Source of the DNA: Pogona vitticeps | Taxonomy: Eukaryota > Chordata > Lepidosauria > Squamata > Agamidae | Direction of reading: 5' to 3' | DNA: 64,000 nucleotides | Assembly: GCF_051106095.1 (NCBI RefSeq) | Contig: NC_135789.1 | Coordinates: forward strand, 23,803,764-23,867,763 | Shown here: positions 27,293 through 46,170 of the stretch, in pieces | Layout: each line of letters opens with the position of its first letter | Position numbering within the stretch: the stretch's first letter is position 1 | Translations under genes and position numbers: made by a program | The notes under the pieces: model-generated | Told to the model about the DNA's origin: nothing | Database searches by the model: none | Seen by the model: the letters and a program-made list of their open reading frames with translations, nothing else

Positions 27293-28238
27293 ATGTCCAT
27301 TTCCTCACTGCAAAACACAGGACATATAAGGCTTATAAACCCCACTAATGGTGAATGGGATGTGAAGAATCTATAAGGGTATTGTTCCACCTTGTTTAAC
27401 CAGTAGCTCATTGACTTGCTATGGAGACACCTTAGAATTTGGTCCTCTTTTACCCATTTGTCCAAAGGCAGTGCACCTTCCTATTATAGACAATCTGTCA
27501 TTAGAAGAAATAATTCCTTAATGGTTGAAAGCATCTGAGTGCACAGCAAACGCTTTGCTCACCATGGCCCGTCCTTCTGACTGATCCCCAGGGGAATAAC
27601 AACAGTTTGAGATCTACCTCCTGCCCATCCTTCATGCATTGATTCGCAAGGACATAAAACAACAGGGAGAAAGGGTGCCCCCCCCTTTGCTTTTCCAGAT
27701 GCAGGACTGAAGATTTTCTCTCCAGGCAGCAAGCTTTCATGTCTTCAGTGTCAGCTGTCAGCTCTAATACCTTCACCGTTTCCTTTAATCTGTGCTGAAA
27801 TGTGACTCTGAAAGGGGTAACTTTGAAAGCTCTCCTCTTATCCTCTGTGAGTCACTGCCAGGCCCGATCCTGCTCTGCAGAAGACGGCGCTGGGATGACT
27901 CTGGAGGGAAAAGGGCCAGATGGAAGCAGAGACAGGGAAAGACGCGTGGATCGTGTTTGGATGGATTGAGGCTGGGGCGAGGAGTCGGATTAGCGTTGGG
28001 TTTTTGTTGTGGTTACAGTTCGGGGGGGGGTCAGGGTTCGGCTTAGGATCAAATTCTTTGCCAACCTGTTAGGGAGAACTGTGTACAAACCACACATCTG
28101 CGGGGGGGGGCAATTTAACGGGACGTATTCCAATCACGCGAACCTTAAGAGATGAAGAAGCGGGAATGGTTTCAGGGGGTGTGAACCCCAAAGCAAGAAC
28201 CCCACACAGGAAGCCCAGAGCAAAATTAATCAGTCACT
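27293..28238. other. Intergenic downstream of RASL10B
   Basis: No gene recognised. GC content rises and two G-rich runs occur near 28,021 and 28,099. It lies beyond the proposed RASL10B poly(A) site. Confidence 0.4.
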
Positions 28239-28244
28239 TTTATT
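28239..28244 (-). terminator. Probable RASL10B poly(A) signal (AATAAA)
   Basis: On the minus strand the context is CCGAATAAAAGTGACTG, 3.3 kb after the RASL10B stop. A nearer AATAAA lies at about 30,255-30,260. A long 3' UTR fits the family, but the choice needs transcript data. Confidence 0.5.
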
Positions 28245-30549
28245 CGGAATCACCAGAAAATAATTCATCTATGATGTAGTAGGAAACCGATATCAGATCA
28301 TCCAAATGCATTCTTGAAAGAGCCGGGTAAGTCGCTCCATTATTGGGTCAAAGCCTCTGCTGGTAAACCTGTGTGCCTGAACCGTACCCCCCCCCTCCCC
28401 TCTGCAGGCGGAGACTCGTGTAACTTTTAAAAAAATAAACAAATACATCCCTGCATCTGGAAAGTTAGTCTCTCAAGGAGAAAGCTGGAAGATAGCCTTT
28501 TCTCCCTTGCAAGCTAGTTTTCTATGGACAAGGAGATCCTTTTGTATAAGGGCCCCTTCTGCAGTGTTCGATAGAGCCGGAATATAGCCTTTATACCTCG
28601 GCAGCAAAGAGGGTTAAGATGCCTAGGTCCCATCCCGTCTCTTAAAATGAGTTAGGAACGCTGGCTTCACTTTATGTCTTATACATCAAACAAGGAAGAC
28701 CATCTAGTGGTGAAGGCAGCTGTCTTTCGCTGCAGCCCTTCAGCCACGGAGGTCCCCCAAAAGCTGAGCCTGTGTGGTCTGGTTAGCTTTCGGTGGCTGG
28801 AGATAGGGTGCATAAAGCCAGGTGGGATTCAGTGGGAGGTTCTGTATTTTCCATCACCCACCATAAGCCCTCGGGGATGAGGTGGTGCTGTACAGAAAAG
28901 AACATCCATATCTCCCCCTGACACCATAACGGTTCATAGGTTTTGTGAATTTCTGTGGAATGAGGTTGTGTTTTTTTTTGATGCATGGAATGGTACATAG
29001 AATTCCCGGGGGGGAGAGGAGAAATGCATTTTTTGGGGGAGGGGTCGTGGACAAAAAATATCCTTCGGGAACTTAAATGGAGCAAATCAGGGCGGTGTGT
29101 TTGATTTAGACAGATTCTGAACGACTCGCGCAGTCAGCCTAATTGGGACCCATCCGGGGAGATCCAGAGCGAAGTGGAATGGCCGGCTTTGATTTCAAGG
29201 TGGAGCAAATCACATTTGCAAATTTATTTTAATCCAGAGCCCGAGTCAACCTGGATGGGGATATAAATTATTTTGGCTCGGTTCCCTCCCTCCTCCTCCT
29301 CCTCCTCCTTTTGAAAAGCAGGTTTTCAAGGTGCTCCGTGCGCCCGCCCCCGGATGGGTGGAAAAATAAAAAAAGACAGGGGTACTTTTGTTTCCCATTG
29401 CAAGCCCATGGGAAGTGTGGGCCTTGATGTGGATCGAGGGGGCAGGCAGGATCGGAACAGACTCAACCGTGTTACAACCATGAGCTGCAGGGCATAAAAG
29501 ACTGTGCTAGAGTAGAGGACAATATGGTTGAATCCAGCTGTTGATTGTCTCACAAGAATAAACCTATAAGAAAAAGTAGTATTTGCCGAAGGCTCAACTT
29601 CCCACAAGTAATCCAATGGGTCTACTCTAGTCCAAACAAGCACCAGGATGGAGGCCACGATCTCGTTCGCTCTTGGTTCCTTTGGCTGCCCCAAGCTAAC
29701 ACAGCGACTGCCCCAGGGAAAATAAAAAGGGAAATAATTCAATAAACTAGGAAAATAGGAAACGGACGATAAAACCAAAGAGGGTCACCACCGCTGTAGA
29801 GGTTGGCCCTTGGGAAACCCCCCTAAAGGGTAACAGTAGATGCCTCCAGCAGGTTTTACGGGAAGAACATGCAGACACAGCCAGCATGCCTTGTAAACGT
29901 GAGATGTTTTGATTTCCTGGACTACAAAGCCCATAATTCTCTTTATCAGAGTTCTACCCGGCAAAAAGGCAGACATCTCATTCGACTCGGCTGGGAGGCA
30001 TTGAGGCCTAGCTAGGCCTAGCTTCCTGTTTAGAAAGAAAGCTCCCAGCTTGCACTGGGGCAGGAACAGGAAGCTTGGGCGCAGCTCGGCCTAGCTCGGC
30101 CTCAAAGCTTTTCAATGTAGGCCTTTCCTCCCAGGCGAGCTCCTATTTACATGCCGGAAAGCGTAGAGACATCAAAATGGAGAATTATGAGCTTTCTAGC
30201 CCCCCAAAACCCCCCCCAAAACAAAACCCATCTCTAATGCCTCGCCCATATATTTTTATTGTGTGCTCAAAATGGGCTGCGGTGATTTGTTGTGTTAGGC
30301 CAAGGACAACCCCAGAGTGCACACCTCCAGGAAAAACTTCAATGTACTTTCGTCTCAGAAACAAAACCAATCCGCTTGCAGCTTCTACCATCTCTATGGC
30401 TTCTTCGCTTGGTCCAGGTTTCTCTCTCCCCCCCCCCCCAATCTAACTCCCATCCTCCTGGGCCTTCAAAAGCCCTCTCCATCCCTCACGTATCATATTC
30501 CCTCCGAACCCTGGAAGCTGGTGATCCCGATATAGCCACAGCGGAAGTG

Positions 30550-30670
30550 AAACCTTTCCGGGTTTTACTCCCACTTTGACAGGAGGCGAGGCAAACTTTC
30601 TCAATAGCTCAAGAGTCCCAGAGTTTTGGAGAGCTCCTTCAAAGTTTGAACTAAAATCCGGAAAGGACTC
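30550..30670. mobile_element. Palindromic element, CCGGGTTTTAGTCCGAAC family
   Basis: The left arm TTCCGGGTTTTACTCCCACT and the right arm AGTTTGAACTAAAATCCGGA are imperfect inverted repeats. Related arm pairs or single arms occur at 32.84, 33.19, 34.40, 36.46, 37.55, 39.94, 43.52, 46.46 and 61.12 kb. No coding capacity. Confidence 0.6.
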
Positions 30671-31185
30671 ACAACGCCATCTGCCTCTAACCCTCCACTA
30701 CCCCTTGGCAAGTGTAGGCCCAAGAAAGAGATTTTGCTGCCTGACACAAAGGACAACCTCCCACCCCTTTTCCACACGTGAAACCTGACTGGGCTGGTAA
30801 GCAAATCTTTCCTCAATGGGACAGTGCCTCGAAAACCCGGCTCAGGCAGCAGAGGAACCTGAGAGGAACAGATTATGTGCCGTCTCCCGCCTCTCTCTAC
30901 CTTATGATAGGGCCGGCTCTGTCATCGGTATCGCTGAGCCAGGACGCAAGTGACTGCAAACCGCAGGGAATTCCACCTAGAAATTCTAAAATTCTCGTCC
31001 TCATTTGCACCTCCACATTTTCTCCTTATTCCCAAACTATTTGTGCCACCTGGCAAATTTCTGGAGCACATCCAGAGGCGCCCCCCACCACCACCCCCAT
31101 CCACATCCATTTTGGAAAGGTTTCCTAGTATCCTCTGATCCGTGATCCAGGCCGGAGCAAAAGGCCTCTCGGATTTGGGAAAGGA

Positions 31186-31186
<1 letters not shown>

Positions 31187-31270
<84 letters not shown>
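31187..31270. repeat. (CAAT)n(CAAG)n microsatellite
   Basis: About eleven CAAT units pass directly into about nine CAAG units, in the RASL10B 3' UTR. Confidence 0.95.
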
Positions 31271-31271
<1 letters not shown>

Positions 31272-31513
31272 TCAGACACCCCAGGCTCTCCTCTCTGGGC
31301 GGACTGCTCCCGAAAGCTAACAGAAACCAGAATGGAACCAAAATGGAGGGAAGAAAATACCCAAGATGGGCTCCGTGGGACCAGCAGGTGCTTCCTTTGA
31401 AGACGGGGGGCGCTCGGGGGTGGCTCCCCTGCGCTTTCGAACCGCAAGAAGGTCCATATACAAATGGCAAGGGTCGGGAGGGATTGAAGGAAATCCCCCC
31501 CCCCATACAAAGG

Positions 31514-31538
31514 GGTGTGTGTGTGTGTGTGTGTGTGT
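31514..31538. repeat. (GT)n microsatellite at the RASL10B stop
   Basis: Twelve GT units begin about 15 nt after the RASL10B stop codon, so the transcript would carry (AC)n at the start of its 3' UTR. Confidence 0.9.
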
Positions 31539-31552
31539 CAGTCATGAGGGCC

Positions 31553-37239
<5,687 letters not shown>

Positions 37240-37436
37240 GCCTCCCGGCCGTGGCCCCCGTGCGCGACGTGGCGATCGGCTCCTCGGCGCAGCCCGCTGC
37301 CTTTGCCCTGCCAGGAAGGCCCCCGGGCTGCATATTCCGGCAGCGGTGGAATCAGCCACAGTCAGGAACCATCGCTTCGCCACCGGCTCAGCCTGTCACT
37401 GGGGGACCGAGACGGAGGGTGTCAGAGTTACAATAA

Positions 37437-37680
37437 AGCCTCTCTAGCCACGGGGGATCGGTTCCAAGACACACACACCCCTGCGGATGCTGAGATATGC
37501 AGAAGATAGCAAGCACTAATAGAACAGCAAATACGACCTAGCATGCGGCCATAAAGTTCAGACTAAAACCCCCCACGGATGCTGAGCTATGCGGATTATA
37601 GCAAATGCTAAAAGAATAGCAAGCACTACATGGTCTCTGGCTCCCTCTTGTGGCCAATTCTAGTAAGAACAAAATGGAAA
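37437..37680. repeat. Tigger-type MITE remnants, rearranged
   Basis: AGCCACGGGGGATCGGTTCC (left part), a duplicated ACGGATGCTGAG-like segment and CTCCCTCTTGTGGCCAATTC (CTCF-like core). An arm of the palindromic family (AAAGTTCAGACTAAAACC, about 37,553) interrupts it. Confidence 0.6.
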
Positions 37681-37685
37681 CATAC

Positions 37686-37942
37686 TGTATTTTTCTGTGT
37701 ATAAGATGCCCCCATGTATAAGACACCCTCCACTTTTCTAAACCAAAAGTAAGAAATCTAAGTGGGACTTAGGAAGTGTAGGGGGGAAAGGGATCAAAGC
37801 CCTACAGGATCACTTTGATCCCTGCTTTCCCCTCCACTTGTTTTTTCTCTCTCCTCAGCTTACTTCCATGTATCAGACGACCTTCAATTTTTATTCTAAA
37901 GATTTTAGACAAAAGTATAGTCTTATACACAGAAAAATACGG
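37686..37942. mobile_element. MITE with TATTTTTCTGTGTATAAGA ends
   Basis: The left end TGTATTTTTCTGTGTATAAG matches the reverse complement of the right end CTTATACACAGAAAAATAC. The interior repeats ATGTATAAGACACC and ATGTATCAGACGACC. A non-autonomous DNA transposon; the target duplication is not resolved. Confidence 0.75.
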
Positions 37943-38317
37943 CATATCTCTAGCAAACACCGTACTTAGAAGGAGAGCAGCCATTCTTTAATTCATGGCA
38001 ATTAGCTGCCACGGTTTATGCAGTTATACGATGCAGGGGGTAAATCCTCAAATGGATCCAAGGCCATTTTATATCAAAGTCTGTGTCCTCAAAAATGTGG
38101 GCAGCATCCTCAGTGTGGAAAACCAATGAAGCAAAAAGCAGGACAACCAGCATTCGCTTTTTCCAGCCTGCCCCTCTCTAGAAATGTTCAACTACAACTC
38201 CCATTATCTGGTGGGTGCTGGGAATCGTAGTCTACGATGACTGACTTAGACATTGGATGTATCACAACATAAATCTTATTAAAAGAATTTGTTCAGAGCA
38301 GAGTAGAGACTGTCTTT

Positions 38318-38432
38318 ATGGATAGCTCAGTGGGCTAGGTCTCTGGTTGGGAGTTCGATTCCCCTGAGGAGCCTCTTTGATCTCTACAGGATCCCTTCCG
38401 GCATTGCCGTTCTAAGATGAGGATGATGATAA
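38318..38432 (+). repeat. tRNA-derived SINE, internally shortened
   Basis: TGGATAGCTCAGTGGGCTAG, a B box GGGAGTTCGATTCCCC, a short body and an ATGAGGATGATGATAATTAT tail. Confidence 0.75.
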
Positions 38433-39330
38433 TTATGAAAGTTGTTGTTTTTGAAAGAAAGCTGTTGTTGCCAAATGATTTTTAAAAAAAACAAAAACGA
38501 GGCCGATGTCGTTTTGAAAAAGATCTGAACAAGCCCGCGGTGATTTCTCACAACAAAATGTGGAGGAATTCTGCAGCCTGACTTCAACCTGCTGTGAAAC
38601 AGCTGTAAAAGATACAGAAATAAATGCGGGAGCCACCCCTCTGTTCGCTGCAGGGCAAGCCGCTGTGGAGCATCGGCCTGTCATTTCTCTTGTTAGAGGC
38701 AGAGGAGCCCCGGCTGAGAAAAGAAGTGGCAATTTTTCAGCTGCCTCCTCGCTTCTGCTCCCCTCCGGCCATGGATGGCTTCGCTTCTGGAAATCTAAGT
38801 CGGCACTGGAGTTCATTAAGCCCTCTAGTACTTCACTGCCGTTTGTCTCTAATGCAATCTGTTTCTACAGATAGATTTTTCTCCGCGTAATCAAGTCAAC
38901 GACCTGTTAATTTAGATCGCGGCTGGCAGGATTTCGCTCCCCTCTTTTTCCCACTGGCATAAATCCATTTTTCTTGCCATCGCTTCTAGGCGCTCCCTTT
39001 GCTCAAGAGCATCTCAGAGTACAAAGTCTAAGGCCAAGTAGTTAGTTACCTCGGTGTAAATTCTTTGTGTAGCATTGAAGGGGGAAAGTGGGATTCCTCT
39101 CTCCATTCCTACCCTTGTTGTAGGCGTTTGAAAGGAAGGCTGGCCTGATGTGAAGGGCAAAAAAAAAATGCCATCTCTTCCTTCCATACCCGTTTGGCAC
39201 ATGGCATATTAAAAGGAACTAATTACAGTGCTCATTATTTTTCAGCACCCAGGTGGCCATTATCGTTATCGGAGTTCTCCAACACATCACGCTTTATTAA
39301 CGCCCTACATTATCATTGCCAGCAGGGCAC
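38433..39330. promoter_or_regulatory. Candidate conserved non-coding block 5' of RASL10B
   Basis: About 900 bp free of recognisable repeats in a repeat-dense area, with E-boxes (CAGCTG near 38,600 and 38,740) and TAAT-type homeodomain sites (AACTAATTAC near 39,220). It lies 1.2-2.1 kb upstream of the RASL10B start codon. An enhancer role is an inference from repeat avoidance only. Confidence 0.25.
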
Positions 39331-39942
39331 ACAAACACAGAGTATTAGCCTCTGGTTCCTCCTAGTGGCCGGTTCCAATACTGCATCTTGGAAAGAGGTT
39401 TTAAAAATTACCAAAGGAAACACACCTTAAATCTGTCCCGCTGAAAAGCTACTACAGTTTCTATGACTTGGACGTAACTGGAAAGGACAGAAAACACAAA
39501 GCCACTTAGAACTGATGAGAAAAGGCCAGAAAAACCAAAATGTCTCTCTAAAAATGTTCCAAAATACCCCTTAAAAGTAACTTTTGAAATAAATCAGACA
39601 TTATTTGCTTCTTGTTACACCTAAAAAGTAATTTTGAAATTATTAGTTACACTTTTCATTATCCCAGAGTAACTGCAGACAGGGAACTGAATTACTTGGA
39701 ATTAGTTACTTCTAAGCTCTGTTTCCACATATTGAAGCCTACTAGGATGGCAGATGATTCTTACCTCAGCACTGGGGACAAGATGGAATTCCCCAACAGA
39801 CAAGAGGAGAGGAAATCAGACTGATCCTCTATCCATCAAAATCCTCCTTTGGCGATGGAGGATGGGCTTCCATGTGACCAAAGCTAGGTCACCAAATAAG
39901 GATTTGTCTGAGTATGAGAGAAGGAAGAGAGGCTGATGGGAC

Positions 39943-40064
39943 TAACGAATCCGTTCTGGATTTTAGTCCGAACTCCACAGAAGCCTGTCTGAGCCACAGA
40001 ACCTAAGCTCAGCACCTGGGACAGTGGCCATAAAGTTCAGACGAAAACCCAAAGTGGATCCACT
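39943..40064. mobile_element. Palindromic element
   Basis: The left arm AATCCGTTCTGGATTTTAGT continues CCGAACTCCAC; the right arm is AAAGTTCAGACGAAAACCC followed by GTGGATCC. Same family as 34,400-34,552. Confidence 0.6.
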
Positions 40065-40814
40065 AAACACACCCCCCCCCGGTGATATGGCAGCCAACAG
40101 CTTTCACCACACACCCCCATCCCTTCCCTGTTGCTCCCTTCACATGGAAAGCAATCATCGGAAGAGGAAAACCCCTGCCCACCCCCCATGGAACACAATG
40201 GGGAAACTCAAGCCGTGGCGGTCTGGGTCGGAAGGCAGAAGGAGAGCTTCCGAATAAACGTCTTCCCAAGCCGAAAGCATGTTAAGTGTCGGAGAGACGT
40301 CGCTCAGGGAGATTCCTGCGCCTGAGAAACCCATCGCTCTAGGAACTCTTTGCTGAAGACCTGAGGCTCCCGCTGTGACACTCACACAAAAACCGCCCTT
40401 AAGGACTTTTTAAAGAATGGATTTTTCTATAATTTCTCTTTCTCTCTCCGCAGCTTTCCCGGGACTAGCTGTATTTCCAAGCTATATTTTCATGGGTCGG
40501 AATCACGCAGCCCGTCGGTCCTCCAGGTGATTTTGCTGACGTCAGACTACCGTCATCTCCACACTCTGTGGAGTGGGAACAGACTAAGATTCAGGAGTCC
40601 TGGGTTCAAATCCAGTCACTCCTTAAATATCTTACTTATCTTGAAAGCTCTGTTATCCAGGCTCTGACTCGATGCACAGAACACAACCAAGGATCTTTCT
40701 GAGGCATTTATAGGTTCTCCCTTTCCCATTTTCCTTTTAAATAGGTTTCCCCTTTCTCTAGACATAAATGGTAGCTCTATTTATTATAACTATTATTATT
40801 TGTTTTATTTATAG

Positions 40815-41141
40815 GCTGCATCCGGCCTCCTTCCTCCCAAACTTCAAAAAGATGTTGGAAACATTATTTTTTTTAGAGAAGCATTTAAGGACATCCTCTC
40901 CCGAGTCCATTTCTCAGAAAGCCATCCGATCCCGCCATTAGGCTTTAGTTAATTGTTCGTTATTGTGATGTTCATTATGTACGTCCTCGTAGTTCTATTT
41001 TTTTTATTTGTTTAATCTTGGGTTGGAGGGGTGGGTTTATGAGTTAATGTCTTCTTCTTTTGAATGTAAACGAGAGCCTAGAGTCATGACTGGCTCTAAG
41101 TCAGGCGGTCTATAAATGTTTGAAATAAAATAAAATAAAGT
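40815..41141 (+). mobile_element. L2-like LINE 3' end
   Basis: A short coding end (FKKMLETLFFLEKHLR in an eroded frame) is followed by a 3' UTR with CAGGCGGTCTATAAATG and an (AAATA)n tail, the usual terminus of squamate L2-like elements. Confidence 0.6.
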
Positions 41142-41340
41142 TTAGATTACACCTTTAGGTACTGTTGAACTTCAAAGCTGTGCATGTTGGGTCTTCAAGG
41201 GACAGCTCCGATAATCCCTTAGCTGGGAAAGACCAGGAGATGATGGGATTTGTAGTTTTTTAAAATAATTTAAAAAAAAATACATTTCCACATTCCTTTT
41301 CCATTTTATAGCTGCCCCAAATAGTGACATTCACGCTGTC

Positions 41341-41392
41341 TGTCTCTCTCTCTCTCTCCGTATATATATACACGGAGAGAGAGAGAGAGACA
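41341..41392. repeat. Perfect 21-bp inverted repeat
   Basis: A left arm of (CT)n ending CCGT and a right arm ACGG followed by (GA)n are exact reverse complements around a 10-bp AT-rich loop. It could form a cruciform, or a hairpin if transcribed. Confidence 0.95.
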
Positions 41393-41399
41393 TATATTA

Positions 41400-41500
41400 C
41401 TACATTTATTTATTTAACGTATATGCCGCCCACACCACCCAAAGGTCTCTGGGCGGCTTGCAACAATTTAAATGCAATAAAAAGATAAAACCATTAAAAA
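41400..41500 (-). repeat. LINE 3' tail fragment
   Basis: ATATGCCGCCCACACCACCC then GGTCTCTGGGCGGCTTGCAA is a widespread squamate LINE terminus in antisense. A partial relative is at 33.69-33.72 kb. Confidence 0.55.
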
Positions 41501-42492
41501 TACAGTGCTCTAAAAATGGCCATCAGGACCCACAGTTGATATTATTCCAATTAAAAACCTACCTACATATACATTTTATGTACGATTGTCTTGGATATAT
41601 TCTTGAGTGTGTGTTTGTGATATGCATTCAAGACTAGATACAAGACAATCATTCATAAAATGAATATATTATATTATATGCATATATTGTATCTACATAT
41701 ACCTATGCTTGGGCTATGATGTTGTCATAAACTGCCTGGAGTTCTCTTTTTTTAAAAAAAAAGATACAGGTAGAAACAATAAATAATTTAAATCAAATAA
41801 CAGATGTTGAACTCTTCGGAGTGGGAGCATGTACTTGGTGAGCATCAGGCGCAAGGGTGATAGTGAGTCCATTTGCTTCCCCCCACCCCCCCACCCTCCA
41901 GTCTGATCTTTGATAGCTCTGTAAAAAAACACACACAACATTTTCAGAAGACTGGTCCTATCACCTCTAGTGGGCACAGCCAGGGCTGAGGAATGCTGGG
42001 AAACGTAGTTCAGAAGGAAGTGGAAAGGTCAGCTTTGGATGGCCTCGATCCATCCGTGACTCCCTGACAATAACTTTAAAGAGAAGAGCGACTTTGGGAA
42101 ACAAACGCAGCTCAGCCGCTCAGCCAACCCTCACATCCGTGTGGCGTCCGGTCTCGGCATGCGCAGGCGCATGTGCCAAGCATGTCCATCTATGGGGTCT
42201 TATGTGCCAGGGGACCCCCTTCGGGCAAGGAGACCGAGCACACCCCAGGAGCCCGTGAACGCTCCCACGGGGAGGCAGCCGCTCATCTCCAGAAATCATG
42301 TGCGTGTCTGGCCAGCATGCGCAGCCTGTAAACACGCACATCTGTCCCCCGTCCCGCCCCTCCAAAGCTCCTGGTGCCAACAAAGTTGGATGGCGCATGG
42401 CTACAGGCCTGGATCACAAGACCCTGGGCGCCATCGTCTGAAAGACAACCTGATAATATTACCCTCAAATGCATACTAAGTCAACCAAAAAG
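41501..42492. other. Intergenic between RASL10B and AP2B1
   Basis: AT-rich to 41,800, then more GC-rich from 42,060. A hAT-like GGAATGCTGGGAAACGTAGT fragment is near 41,990. No coding exon recognised. Confidence 0.4.
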
Positions 42493-42741
<249 letters not shown>

Positions 42742-45362
42742 GACTTTAACTATACAAAAAAGGCCATTCTTCTCCATAATTGTCACAGTTAATGGATACG
42801 TGGCTATATTCAGTTCTGATACACTCATTTCTGCATGGATTTATAAACAGAACATGACAAGCCGTCTTCAGCCATTAAAGGCACCTTTGTGATACCGGAA
42901 GGCTAAGGACGATCCGAGGGTCTGTCCTTCCTTGCCTCCTTCGTTTCGAACTCCTTATGTAAAACCTGAACTTCGGACGATCTACAAGAATTGACCGTGT
43001 TTAGAGATTTTTCGCCCTCTGAGGCCCCACGGAGCTTGGGTGGCTTATCGAGCCGTGAATAGGAGGAATTTGCTTAAAATGTGTGTCCTTCTCCCACCCC
43101 CCACCCACCCCCGGTTTGGTTAGAAAGTATACTTGAGATTTTGGGGGGGGGGGGTGAGGATGGGATGAGAAGCGGGACTTATCCAAACCTGACCACATAT
43201 TCCCATGGGGTCCACCTCTGCTGGATGAATGTATACAGAAGCTCCCAAATCAAAGCATTCCCCCTACCGCAAGAGGTTAAAAAAAAAAAGAAACACAGGC
43301 CATGGCTCCATGGAGAAGTCTGCCTAGGGCCATTGCTTCGAACGGCTCAGGTCAGCGAGCCAGTCTGTACATGGCTTAGATATTATGATTTGTGGCTTAT
43401 CTTGGGCAAGCCCGAAATGCACCCTCTATAATATCGTGATGTTCAGAGGTGGCTGTGAAAAGGAGCTATCGGAGGTATTGAATCTTTTCCCCAACCTGTA
43501 CTCAGCACCCTTGATTTGCTTTTTAAAGTGCGGCTTGAAAACTGGAGCGGATTCACTGCCCCCCCGGAATTGGTGTTGGTGGCCTACACCTAGCCCCCTT
43601 CATGGGTCGTAATCCGCACCCTATCCCCTTTGCAACAGTTCGATATCCCCCATCTCTCTTTTCCGGGGGGGGGGCTGGCTTTCTTCTAGAACCTCCCCAC
43701 GACCCTGGAAGGTAGAACCACCCGAGGGTTTGTGAGGACCTGGCAGCCCCCCGGATGGATCGTGGGGACATTCGAACCCAGGTTCCGGGGTCTTTGCCCG
43801 AGATTTCGACCTCTCCGCCACACTGCCCTTCCTTCCCCCGTGCCCTCTAATCCCTAAAACGCATGGGGTGGATTTCTGCTCAGTGGTGTAAATACAAAAA
43901 CGAGAGAGAGAGAGAGAGAGAGAGAGGCGTGCGTGAGCATGCTAAGAGTGCTCCTCGCCACATGCAAACGACCACGTGGTCCCCATCAGGACAGCATCGA
44001 AAGCCAGCCAGGATACCAAGCGTTATCCGTACTGAATTATCTGTGCTCCCTTTAGTATTTCAGGATCTGGGGTCGTTTCGGGAGGGGGGCGGGTGGGTTG
44101 GACGAGGCCTCCCTTCTAAAAACCGACCCTGCGGTGTCCCTCATGATCTGTGGGGCAGGTGGGGGGGTCCACCCCGAGGTCCGAAGTCCCAGCTAAACAG
44201 CCCCCCCCCGGTGTGGAAACCACCTCACGTTCCCTCCAGTGGAATCCCTTCATGAGTCCAGATGGCCTTATACTGTCCCCCCCACCCCCCAGGCCACGGT
44301 CTCTGTACAAAGGCTGAGGGCTGGATCTGGACCCCATTGGCATCATCCTCTTGCCCTCCACACAGGGCCACCCAGCCCGGCGCCTCCCCAGAGCGTCTGC
44401 GGCCAAAGGGAAGAGCCAGCCGTGCCCAGGGGTCTTCCTGACTGGAGACACCCACCCCAACATCTGCCCCATCTTATGTTCAGAGGCATGGCCTTCACAT
44501 TGACCCTTGGGTCCAATCCTGCTCCTCATTCAGGCTTGGCCTCAGGCCTTACACACACACACCCCGGGTTTCTGTGCCCATTCACACTTCATCCCAGATG
44601 TGTCCAGATGTCTCCTCCACCCCCTGCACCTCTCCTGCTCCCCCCCCCCGGATCCATCCCACCCCACCCCTCCCAGAAGTCGATTTTAAAAATTTTACCT
44701 GGCAGGGCTGCGGCTGGCCAAGGACGCCGTCTCCCCCGAGCGAAATGGCTGGGTGACGTCTCCCGAATCCGTGTGAAAATCGGGGAGGCCGGCTGGCTGC
44801 AGAGGCAGGAGAATCTTCCATCCAGTAAGCCCCCCCAGAGCTTGCCAGATCTCGGCCCTTGAGGGGGTACGGCGTGCAGATGTTTGTGTGTGTGTGTGTC
44901 CTTTTTTTGGGGGGGGAGGCTGCTGCTGTCAGATCCCAGTGTTTGCAGAAGCCCGGAGGTGGGCAGCTTTTGCTGCTATTTCTGCTCAGGGGATCTGGAG
45001 AGGGATCCAGTGATGGAAGCGACAGCCGCTCTCTCGCTGGGTTAAAATAACAGATTTTGCATCCTTGCTCAGATTTGCAAAGAATCTCTCTCACTCTCTC
45101 TCTGATTTCCCGGCTGTTCCTGGAACGAGTGGTCTTCCTCTCCTTTTTTCACCCCCCAAGACAGCGAAGCAGGCTAGGAAAGAGAGATGAGGTGCCTCTA
45201 TGTGTTTGTGTATCTCTCTGTGTGTGTATAAGGGAAGGATCGAGGCTTGTGTGTGTGCGTTGGGGGGGGGTGTCAGGAAATCTCCTGCCTCTGAGAAACC
45301 GTCAGGGTCACAGAGCCTGACGTGTTCCCTGCATCTCCGGAGAGAGAGGGAAGGATGCTGAG

Positions 45363-45402
<40 letters not shown>

Positions 45403-45727
45403 CAGAGAGACAGAGAGAGAGGACCCCCCCAAACCGGGGCACCCCCACCCAGATTCTTTTTTAACCCTGCCTTTCAAATTAGAGAGTTCATTTTGAATAT
45501 TTAGCTGCTGAAAGCTCCCCTTCTCTTAACCAAGAACTACTAAACAAGGATAGAAACCTGTATTTCTCTCAACCCTTTGGACTACAGGTCCCATCGTCCT
45601 TAACCATCGCCTACACTGGGCAGGAGCTTCTGAGAACATCCCAAGGGCGATAGATCTGGGAATGAAAATGAGGCTTCTTTAAGATCTGAACAAGTCGTCA
45701 GGCTATGTCAAAGCACAAAAACAGTGA
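42742..45727. other. GC-rich intergenic stretch, no confident gene
   Basis: Long open frames here, on both strands, come from high GC and homopolymer C or G runs, and show no recognisable domains. It holds a single arm of the palindromic family (43,520-43,575), (GA)n at 43,902-43,926 and (GA)n/(GACA)n at 45,367-45,420. Untranslated 5' exons of RASL10B could lie here unseen. Confidence 0.4.
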
Positions 45728-46075
<348 letters not shown>

Positions 46076-46085
46076 TGTGATAGTA

Positions 46086-46170
46086 ATAATCATTTTAAAA
46101 CTGCAGAGCTGGAAGGGACTCTATAGAGATCATCCAGTCCAGCCCCTGTCAAGGAGGCCCAGGTCGCAAG
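46086..46170 (-). repeat. tRNA-derived SINE body fragment
   Basis: AAAACTGCAGAGCTGGAAGG and CATCCAGTCCAGCCCCTG, immediately next to the previous SINE; the head is missing. Confidence 0.65.

Larger units (their letters stand above)
28245..31552 (-). other. RASL10B: Probable RASL10B 3' UTR
   Basis: Largely unique sequence, GC-moderate, with few transposons compared with the flanks, as expected of an exonic 3' UTR. A repeat-free block near 29,095-29,290 looks like a conserved element. It includes a palindromic element (30,550-30,670) and the (CAAT)n(CAAG)n array (31,187-31,270). Confidence 0.45.

Noticed and set aside
44239-44862. 207-residue plus-strand frame in GC-rich DNA
   Set aside because: Proline/histidine-rich composition only; no domain, no consistent splice borders.
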